Positions 1 through 4,621 of a stretch of DNA of 6,772 nucleotides are shown piece after piece. A model generated the notes under the pieces. It had not been told where the DNA came from. It made no database searches and worked only from the letters and a program-made list of their open reading frames with translations. The stretch is from Nitrospirota bacterium (GTDB lineage Bacteria > Nitrospirota > CAKKRA01 > 9FT-COMBO-42-15). A program made the position numbers and the translations under genes. Every line of letters starts with the position of its first letter. The first letter of the stretch is position 1. The DNA is taken from assembly GCA_016214425.1 (NCBI GenBank), contig JACRON010000135.1, forward strand, positions 1 to 6,772. The letters run 5' to 3'.

Positions 1-440
1 ACAGAGAATTTAAGAAGAGGGTAAGCGGATTATCAAAGGAGGTAGAATCTCTACTTTTATCATACCCGTGGCCTGGCAATATAAGGGAATTAAAGAATGT
101 AATAGAGCGGGCAATGATTCTCGCTGAGGACGATACAATACTTTTAGATGCCCTGCCTCCTGAGATAGTAAATACACAAGCAGGATTTCAGAAGTCAGAA
201 GACAGAAGTCAAAAGACAGAATACAGAATACAGGAGACAGAAGACAGAATAAAGAATAAAGAAGCAGGAATTAAGGAGCATAAAGAGAGCCAGAATGTTT
301 CTCTAAATGCCGTGGAAAAGGAGTGCATACTAAAGGCATTAGTTGACGCCAAAGGCAACAGGAGCATTGCTGCAAGGAGTTTGGGCATCTCCCGCACAAC
401 ATTGTGGAAGAAGCTAAAGGAATACGGTGTTTATTTTTAA
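1..440 (+). CDS. Sigma-54-dependent transcriptional activator (NtrC family), C-terminal part
   Basis: This is the 3' end of a bacterial enhancer-binding protein, a DNA-binding AAA+ ATPase that remodels sigma-54 RNA polymerase. The reading frame is open from base 3 (the first two bases belong to the previous codon) and gives 145 residues up to the TAA. Residues 21-36 hold the family motif YPWPGNIRELKNVIER at the end of the AAA+ domain, followed by the usual LPPEI segment. Residues ~100-145 are a Fis-type helix-turn-helix (NRSIAARSLGISRTTLWKKL). Between them lies a charged linker with a seven-residue period (QKSEDRS, QKTEYRI, QETEDRI), encoded by tandem 7-bp repeats. The receiver or sensor domain and most of the ATPase domain lie outside the window. 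The ATG at 114 is internal and is not the real start. A sigma-54 promoter lies 143 bp after the stop codon, so this protein may control the downstream genes; that is an inference. Confidence 0.95.
   Translation, partial: REFKKRVSGLSKEVESLLLSYPWPGNIRELKNVIERAMILAEDDTILLDALPPEIVNTQAGFQKSEDRSQKTEYRIQETEDRIKNKEAGIKEHKESQNVSLNAVEKECILKALVDAKGNRSIAARSLGISRTTLWKKLKEYGVYF
189..265 (+). repeat. Tandem 7-bp repeat (about 11 units) inside the activator gene
   Basis: Eleven consecutive heptamers of the form CAGAAGT/CAGAAGA/CAGAATA can be read without gaps; the last two begin with A instead of C. Because 7 is not a multiple of 3, three units (21 bp) encode one seven-residue peptide period. The motif contains no stop codon in the coding direction in any frame, so the array stays open. 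It encodes the charged linker between the ATPase and DNA-binding domains. Similar CAGAAG-type short repeats occur, to my knowledge, in non-coding DNA of some environmental bacteria, which would suggest invasion of the gene; that origin is inference. Confidence 0.85.
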
Positions 441-468
441 AACCATTGTTTAAAACCTTAACACGAAC

Positions 469-485
469 TGTTCAAGGTCTGAACA
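469..485. promoter_or_regulatory. 17-bp dyad, candidate activator-binding site
   Basis: TGTTCA (469-474) and TGAACA (480-485) are perfect inverted 6-bp arms around a 5-bp spacer. A further half site, GAAC at 465-468, forms GAACTGTTC with the left arm. The centre (477) is about 130 bp upstream of the inferred transcription start, a usual distance for sigma-54 activator sites. No T-run follows the dyad, so it is a poor candidate for an intrinsic terminator of the preceding gene. The protein that binds it is not known. Confidence 0.5.
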
Positions 486-582
486 AATCCATTTCTTATA
501 AATTATTTCCATATAACAATTATCTTTTCCAACTGCCAATAAAATCACAGCATTTTATCTGCCTTCAATTATAAAACAGCTC

Positions 583-598
583 TGGCATGCACTTTGCT
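583..598 (+). promoter_or_regulatory. Sigma-54 (-24/-12) promoter
   Basis: TGGCATGCACTTTGCT fits the sigma-54 consensus TGGCAYR-N4-TTGCW. The invariant GG (584-585) and GC (596-597) are separated by exactly 10 bases. Transcription would start near base 609, giving a leader of about 65 nt before the TTG start codon at 675. It lies in non-coding DNA, directly downstream of a sigma-54 activator gene and upstream of a co-directional gene train, which supports function. Confidence 0.78.
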
Positions 599-613
599 AT
601 ATATCTAAAGCAG

Positions 614-653
614 ACCCTATCCCGCTCTCTCATTGGGGGAGAGGGATATGGGT
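614..653 (+). repeat. Imperfect hairpin in the operon leader, REP-like
   Basis: The segment at 614-629 (ACCC, TATCCC, then GCTCTC) pairs imperfectly with 639-653 (GAGAGGGATATGGGT), with a short loop around 630-638. CCGCTC at 622-627 can alternatively pair with GAGCGG at 654-659. The CTCTC/GAGAGGG layout resembles short palindromic elements scattered between genes in many bacteria. It begins only about five bases after the inferred transcription start and ends just before the ribosome binding site at 661-667, so it would be a stable element near the 5' end of the mRNA. Confidence 0.5.
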
Positions 654-660
654 GAGCGGT

Positions 661-667
661 AAAGGAG
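661..667 (+). promoter_or_regulatory. Ribosome binding site for the TTG-initiated receiver gene
   Basis: AAAGGAG ends seven bases before the TTG at 675. An in-frame TAA at 672-674 lies immediately before the TTG, so no earlier start is possible. The next ATG in frame (729) would remove the conserved acidic pair of the receiver domain. The site therefore fixes TTG as the start codon. Confidence 0.75.
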
Positions 668-674
668 TATTTAA

Positions 675-1070
675 TTGAGCACCAAAAGAATCCTGATTGT
701 TGATGACGAGGAGACGCTGACCTTCAGCATGTACCAGAGTTTTATATTAGAAAAGGGAGACTACGAGGTAATCACAGCAAACAGCGGAGAAGATGCTCTG
801 GAGAAATTAAAGGATAATGGATTTGATGCTGCTATTATTGATATATATCTTCCCGGCATAAACGGGCTTGAACTGATAAAGAGGATTAAGGAAAAGAACC
901 CTGATACAACAATAATTGTAATGTCTGCCTATGCAACTATGGATAAAAAGGATGAGGCATTGGAGAACGGCGCCCTCTACTTCTTTGAGAAGCCCTTTGA
1001 TATAAAAGAGGTAAAGAGGCTTGTATTAAAAACACTTGCCCTTCCCCCTGCTTCTGTTAAAAGCGGATAA
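675..1070 (+). CDS. Stand-alone response regulator receiver domain (CheY-like)
   Basis: This 131-residue protein is a single REC domain with no output domain, so it would act by phosphorylation-dependent binding to a partner in the cytoplasm. The conserved residues are present: acidic pair D10-D11, phosphoacceptor D56 (IDIYLPG), S84 (VMSAYA), aromatic F103/F104 and K106 (EKPF). Translation starts at TTG, fixed by the stop codon just before it and AAAGGAG seven bases upstream; a TTG start often means modest expression. It is the first gene after the sigma-54 promoter and is followed 24 bp later by a DUF4388-roadblock gene. No histidine kinase is visible in the window. Myxococcus uses a receiver protein, RomR, in MglA/MglB control, so a comparable link to the Mgl genes here is plausible, but it is inference. 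Confidence 0.95.
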   Translation: MSTKRILIVDDEETLTFSMYQSFILEKGDYEVITANSGEDALEKLKDNGFDAAIIDIYLPGINGLELIKRIKEKNPDTTIIVMSAYATMDKKDEALENGALYFFEKPFDIKEVKRLVLKTLALPPASVKSG

Positions 1071-1094
1071 AGGGTAGAAACCTGGAGATTTAAG

Positions 1095-1766
1095 ATGGCG
1101 CTTATAGGAAACTTAAATGACCTTAACATCTCAAATATCATACAATTGAACTGTATGGAAAAAAACACCTCAAGGCTGAGCATTAAAACAAGAGGCAGGA
1201 CAGGTATTATCTTTTTTGAAGGCGGACAGATAACCCATGCAGAGTTTGATAATAAAAACGGAGAAGATGCTGTTTACAAGATGCTTGGGGTTATTGACGG
1301 CGAATTTAAGGTTGAAAATGGTGTCACCGCATCCCGCAAAACAATAAAGACAAGCTGGAATAGCCTTCTCCTTGAGGGGATGAGGATCTTGGATGAAGCG
1401 AGCGATGAAAAGGATAAGACATCAGAAAGATTGTCAGGGGAGCTAAAAAAGCTAAACGGCGTAAAGGATGTATTAATTTTCGGCATGGACGGCAGAGGAA
1501 AAAAAGAGGGCAGCAGCGATGAGGTGTATTATATTGTTGATAAGGCAGCAGCCATAGGCGAGCTTTTAAATTTCGGCAGTTTTCACAGCTCCCGGTTAAA
1601 TGCAAAAGATGAGAGGATGCTGATAATACGGCATGAGCCGTATTATCTTCAGGTCAGAATGGACAGCAATTCATTGGTTGAGATGGTAGATGTTTCTATT
1701 AACAATATTTTAAACAGCCAGTTAGTAGGGTATGAACCAGAACGGTTCAGACCAGGAGGTGGATAA
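1095..1766 (+). CDS. DUF4388 - roadblock/LC7 fusion protein
   Basis: This 223-residue soluble protein has two parts. Residues 1-105 fit DUF4388 (PatA N-terminal-like): IGNLNDLNISNIIQLN, then a GIIFFEGGQITHAEF strand pair, GEDAVYKML and GEFKVENG. Residues ~113-206 look like a roadblock/LC7 domain: helix ELKKLNGVKDVLIFGMDGRG, a middle helix and strand, YYLQVRM, and a closing helix (VEMVDVSINNILN). Roadblock domains dimerise and bind Ras-like GTPases, and DUF4388 is common in signalling proteins of motile delta-type bacteria; its biochemical role is unknown. A fusion could link a signal received by DUF4388 to the GTPase encoded downstream. GGAG lies seven bases before the ATG. The next gene begins four bases after the stop. 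The roadblock assignment is less certain than the DUF4388 one. Confidence 0.85.
   Translation: MALIGNLNDLNISNIIQLNCMEKNTSRLSIKTRGRTGIIFFEGGQITHAEFDNKNGEDAVYKMLGVIDGEFKVENGVTASRKTIKTSWNSLLLEGMRILDEASDEKDKTSERLSGELKKLNGVKDVLIFGMDGRGKKEGSSDEVYYIVDKAAAIGELLNFGSFHSSRLNAKDERMLIIRHEPYYLQVRMDSNSLVEMVDVSINNILNSQLVGYEPERFRPGGG
1754..1760 (+). promoter_or_regulatory. Ribosome binding site deciding the start of the two-repeat DUF4388 gene
   Basis: AGGAGGT lies 10 bases before the ATG at 1771. The alternative in-frame ATG at 1732 would overlap the previous gene by 35 bp and has only AGGG directly against it, with no spacing. Start 1771 is therefore preferred. Confidence 0.7.
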
Positions 1767-1770
1767 AGAT

Positions 1771-3066
1771 ATGCTTCTGCCAAAGGGAAAAGCGGTTCAC
1801 GAAAATCTAAACACCTCTTATACAAATCTTAATGTCCTGCTCCATGAATTTAGCGGGAGCGGTTTTACAGGTTATGTAAGCATACACTTCTGGCAATATG
1901 AGGCAGTCTTATTTTTAGAGCGGGGCAGCATAATAAATGCTGTATCAGAAGGGAATGCAAAAAAGACAGGACAGGATGCTGTAAATGCTGCCATGAACAA
2001 GGCTAAGGAGAAGGACGGCACAATCAGCGTTTATCAGCTTTCTGAAGAGACGATTACAATGCTTTCATCAGCAGTAGAGGGTGATGCGGTTCACAGGAAT
2101 CTTACCACAGATTTCAGCAGCCTTGACAAGCTTATTGTAAAACTAAAATCAGAAAGCCATACAGGTCATATAGAAGTGGCAATCAAGGATAATAGCGGAA
2201 ACGGCATTGTATTCCTGCATTCCGGCGAGCCTGTTGAGGCAATCCTTTCGGATGAGAACGGTGCAGTGCAGTCAGGCAGCGATACGCTGAATAGCATCAT
2301 TGCAAAGGCAGCAAAGGAGGGCGCTGTATTTAATGTGTTCAAAGCAAATCTATCAAAAATAAAGTCAGGGGGGCATATAAAGATAGACGGTGCGGATGTA
2401 AAAGACCTCCTCTTGCTTATTCAGGAGATATTTTCTGGCGCAGAGCGGGTTGTGGACAGTATGTTTAAAAAGGGGGACTTTGTTTTTGCACTTAAGAAGG
2501 CATCTACAGATATTGCAGATAGATATCCATTCATGGACCCCTTTGCAGGTGAATTTGATTATAAAGATGGCAAACTTGTATATGCAGGAGGCGCCGAGGC
2601 CAAAAAGCTCCTTGAAGGAAGCACCGAGGCATTGAAGGTAATGCTTAATGAGTTTTCTGCAAGGGCTTCAGAAAATGGTATTCTGCCGAAGATAAAGGCA
2701 GAGCTGCAGCCTGTCAGGGAAAAGTATCGGGAGCAGATTGAGGCATTTAACATTGCTTCGGCAATGCCGCAGCTTTTCGGCTCTTCAGGCGATATAAAAG
2801 TGGACAGGCAGCTTACGCTGGAAAGGGACAACAGCCTTTCTGCAAGGAAAGGTCAGATAACTATCAGCGAGGATATTATCTCAGAGTGGGAGAAAAACGG
2901 TATAATAAATATCTCTCAGGTCAAGATAATTTTTCCCGACGGCAAGGCAGAAAGATTTAAGGTGTCAAAGGAGAAGAGCGCAGGAAATAAATTAAAGATG
3001 GCGCCTATTGATATTGAATCATTAAAATTGCAGATCGGGCATTTGGTAAAGATAATGCCCGCTTAA
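1771..3066 (+). CDS. Protein with two DUF4388-like repeats and unassigned C-terminal domains
   Basis: A 431-residue soluble protein is read from the ATG at 1771, chosen because a strong AGGAGG precedes it; an ATG at 1732 would add 13 residues. Residues ~8-90 and ~107-191 are an internal duplication. Each begins AVHxNL and continues with a hydrophobic helix, TGY/TGH, a strand ending VLFLERG or IVFLHSG, and a helix rich in Ala and Lys. This layout resembles DUF4388. Residues ~207-300 contain an LLLLIQEIF helix and the motif RYPFMDPFAGEFDYKDGKLVY, which I cannot assign to a named family. Residues ~360-430 are a separate strand-rich segment. No membrane segment or catalytic motif is visible. Its place between a DUF4388-roadblock gene and a membrane-protein gene suggests an adaptor or scaffold of the same pathway; the exact role is unknown. 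Confidence 0.8.
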   Translation: MLLPKGKAVHENLNTSYTNLNVLLHEFSGSGFTGYVSIHFWQYEAVLFLERGSIINAVSEGNAKKTGQDAVNAAMNKAKEKDGTISVYQLSEETITMLSSAVEGDAVHRNLTTDFSSLDKLIVKLKSESHTGHIEVAIKDNSGNGIVFLHSGEPVEAILSDENGAVQSGSDTLNSIIAKAAKEGAVFNVFKANLSKIKSGGHIKIDGADVKDLLLLIQEIFSGAERVVDSMFKKGDFVFALKKASTDIADRYPFMDPFAGEFDYKDGKLVYAGGAEAKKLLEGSTEALKVMLNEFSARASENGILPKIKAELQPVREKYREQIEAFNIASAMPQLFGSSGDIKVDRQLTLERDNSLSARKGQITISEDIISEWEKNGIINISQVKIIFPDGKAERFKVSKEKSAGNKLKMAPIDIESLKLQIGHLVKIMPA

Positions 3067-3076
3067 CAAACATAGC

Positions 3077-3086
3077 AGGAGGTGAT
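3077..3086 (+). promoter_or_regulatory. Full anti-16S Shine-Dalgarno deciding the start of the small membrane protein
   Basis: AGGAGGTGAT is a complete match to the 16S rRNA 3' end. It sits four bases before ATG 3091, with eight bases between its GGAGG core and the ATG. A GTG at 3082 is in frame but falls inside this site, so it is unlikely to be the start. It is the best ribosome binding site in the window and suggests strong translation of this short gene. Confidence 0.8.
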
Positions 3087-3090
3087 AAAT

Positions 3091-3333
3091 ATGGTAATGT
3101 ATGTTGTCAATTTATTGTTCTGTGTTGCAATATTAACGCTTGGCATAAGGGCTTACAAGACGACAGGAAGCAAAGGGCCGCTTATTGTCGGCATAGGATT
3201 TGCCCTGTTTGGCATATCCCATCTTGCATATATATTGGGGATAGCAAAGGTCTCACCGATTGATAATATACTGGTCGGCATAAGGACCGGTGGCTACCTT
3301 GCAATCATATATGCCCTGGCAGGAAAATACTAA
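3091..3333 (+). CDS. Small integral membrane protein, three predicted helices
   Basis: This is an 80-residue hydrophobic protein read from ATG 3091. Three membrane segments are apparent: residues ~2-20 (MYVVNLLFCVAILTLGI), ~31-51 (LIVGIGFALFGISHLAYILG) and ~60-77 (ILVGIRTGGYLAIIYALAG). They are joined by a short basic loop (RAYKTTGSKG) and a short linker. A histidine (HLAYILG) sits within the second helix and an arginine at the start of the third. I do not recognise a named family. It lies between the two-repeat DUF4388 gene and a roadblock gene with gaps of 24 and 15 bp, so it is very probably co-transcribed. A membrane anchor for the soluble roadblock and DUF4388 proteins is a reasonable guess, but nothing in the sequence proves it. 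Confidence 0.82.
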   Translation: MVMYVVNLLFCVAILTLGIRAYKTTGSKGPLIVGIGFALFGISHLAYILGIAKVSPIDNILVGIRTGGYLAIIYALAGKY

Positions 3334-3348
3334 GCTGGGAATTAAGAT

Positions 3349-3726
3349 ATGAAAGACAAATTAGAGGAAATAAATTCAATAGCAGGTGTTATGGATTCGG
3401 TGCTGGTGAATAAAAATGGCAGCATTGTTTCATCACAGAAGAGCCCTTATTTAACAAAGGGCATTCTTGAATCCATCGGCAGGGAGGTCATGCAGCTTGA
3501 TACTACCATTAAGTACACAGGCGAGGATATAAAAGGGTTTGACCTTTTATATGATTACGGAAGGGTGATTGTGCAGAAAGGGAATGATTTTTATCTTATA
3601 GTCCTCTGCAAGAGCTCAGTAGATACTTCACTTTTAAGGCTTACCCTTAATGTGGTTTTAAAAGACCTGAATGAAAAAAAGGATCCAAAGGGGCATTTCG
3701 GAATAAAGATGTTTAACAGGACATAA
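3349..3726 (+). CDS. Roadblock/LC7 domain protein
   Basis: A 125-residue single-domain protein is predicted. Its order fits roadblock/LC7: helix LEEINSIAGVMDSVLV, strand with a turn (VNKNGSIVSS), a central helix (ILESIGREVMQL), strands FDLLYDYGRVIVQKGNDFYLIVLCK, and a long last helix (LLRLTLNVVLKDL). The VNKNGSIV turn matches the DKNGQLI turn of MglB-type proteins. Such domains form homodimers or heterodimers and regulate Ras-like GTPases. It differs from the MglB-like protein encoded at 5975 and lacks that protein's C-terminal tail helix, so it may be a heterodimer partner or an independent regulator of the same MglA. It starts 15 bp after the membrane protein gene, with GGGA eight bases before the ATG, and is followed 12 bp later by a DUF4388 gene. 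Confidence 0.88.
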   Translation: MKDKLEEINSIAGVMDSVLVNKNGSIVSSQKSPYLTKGILESIGREVMQLDTTIKYTGEDIKGFDLLYDYGRVIVQKGNDFYLIVLCKSSVDTSLLRLTLNVVLKDLNEKKDPKGHFGIKMFNRT

Positions 3727-3738
3727 AGGAAGAGATCT

Positions 3739-4539
3739 ATGGCAAATATTTTAAACGGCACACTTTCTCAGATGAACCTGTCTGAGATATTGAAGCTTCT
3801 TATCTCGGGCAGCAAGACAGGAAGGCTTGAATTGTCAAAGGATGAGAAGAAGGGGGATATCTATCTAAAAGACGGGGCCATTTTATATGCCAAATGGAAT
3901 AACAAGTCTGGCGTGGATGCGCTGTATGAGCTGATGACATGGATGAATGGGGATTTCAATTTTGTTCCTGATGCATCAATAAATAATCTGACAGGCGATA
4001 TGTTTGACATGGGTATCCAGAATATAGACGAATGGAGCAGGGTCATTTCAGAGGAGTGGAGCAGCATCAGAAAGATAATACCCACTACTGATGTGGTGTT
4101 TAAGATAACCGCGAATAAGACCCCAAAGGAGGTAAACCTTAAGGCAGAGGAGTGGAAGGTGCTTGCAAATATAAACGGCGCAAAGAGTGTTGAGGAGATA
4201 GCCCAGTGCATTGGTTTGAGCGAATTTGATACCTCAAGGATAATCTGCAGGCTTTGTAAAGAGGGTCTTATAGAAGAGACTGAAAAACCAAAGCCCATGT
4301 CAAATGAGATAGTAAACGGAAACTTCTTTCCTCTTCTGGAGGAGGCTCTGACAAAGTTTATGGGGCCAATGGCATCTATTATTGTAGATGAGAAGACAAA
4401 GATGCTGAAATACGAAAGGAATGCTTTTCCAAAAAGCAAGCTGGCAAAATTGATTGAGCATATAAGCAATGAGATATCAGATGAGTCAAAGCGTGTAAGC
4501 TTTCAGCAGTCAATGCTTGGTGTAATAAAAAATATTTAA
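3739..4539 (+). CDS. DUF4388 protein with winged-helix-like and C-terminal helical domains
   Basis: A 266-residue soluble protein is predicted. Residues 1-112 are a good DUF4388 domain: LNGTLSQMNLSEILKLLISG, SKTGRLELS, GDIYLKDGAILYAKW, GVDALYELM and GDFNFVPD. Residues ~134-182 read as a small winged helix: LKAEEWKVLANINGAKSVEEIAQCIGLSEFDTSRIICRL, then CKEGLIEE. Such modules bind DNA or mediate protein contacts. Residues ~195-266 form a helical domain with the motif TKFMGPMASIIVDE and the segment FPKSKLAKLIEHISNEI, a pattern I recall at the ends of other bacterial signalling proteins but do not name with confidence. The start is supported by an AAAGGAAGAG site upstream. It is the last gene before an 82-bp gap, so it may end a first transcript or be read through into the receptor gene. 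Confidence 0.87.
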   Translation: MANILNGTLSQMNLSEILKLLISGSKTGRLELSKDEKKGDIYLKDGAILYAKWNNKSGVDALYELMTWMNGDFNFVPDASINNLTGDMFDMGIQNIDEWSRVISEEWSSIRKIIPTTDVVFKITANKTPKEVNLKAEEWKVLANINGAKSVEEIAQCIGLSEFDTSRIICRLCKEGLIEETEKPKPMSNEIVNGNFFPLLEEALTKFMGPMASIIVDEKTKMLKYERNAFPKSKLAKLIEHISNEISDESKRVSFQQSMLGVIKNI

Positions 4540-4550
4540 GCTAAGAAAAC

Positions 4551-4600
4551 TGATTACACAGAATAACCCCACCCACCCTTTTTAAAAATCTGTGTAATCA
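4551..4600 (+). repeat. Perfect 12-bp inverted repeat in the gap before the receptor gene
   Basis: TGATTACACAGA (4551-4562) and TCTGTGTAATCA (4589-4600) are exact inverse complements around a 26-base interior with an unusual C-rich part (CCCCACCCACCC) followed by T and A runs. There is no T-run after the right arm, so it is not a normal intrinsic terminator. GATTACACAGATT-like repeats occur, as far as I recall, between genes in many environmental bacterial genomes. The structure ends six bases before the AAAAGGAGATGA site of the receptor gene and could shield it or protect mRNA; function is unknown. Confidence 0.75.
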
Positions 4601-4621
4601 ATTACAAAAGGAGATGAGAAA

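Noticed and set aside
189..265. CRISPR array
   Set aside because: The repeat unit is 7 bp with no spacers, and the reading frame stays open through it.
470..484. Intrinsic terminator for the activator gene
   Set aside because: The stem is short (5-6 bp) and AT-rich and has no T-run after it; the position fits an activator site better.
543..555. IHF-like site between the dyad and the sigma-54 promoter
   Set aside because: AATCAC-N4-TTT has two mismatches to WATCAR-N4-TTR in an AT-rich region, which is too weak to list as a feature, although IHF bending would be expected for such a promoter.
1732..1770. Earlier ATG giving a 444-residue protein and a 35-bp gene overlap
   Set aside because: It has no properly spaced ribosome binding site, whereas AGGAGG precedes the ATG at 1771.
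3861..4469. 202-residue open frame on the - strand
   Set aside because: It lies wholly inside the well-supported DUF4388 gene, has no recognisable domain and no ribosome binding context; its hydrophobic, Ser/Phe-rich composition is that of an antisense shadow.
4551..4600. Intrinsic terminator ending the first gene block
   Set aside because: The stem is AT-rich with a 26-base loop, and the right arm is followed by AATTACAAAAGG, not a T-run.
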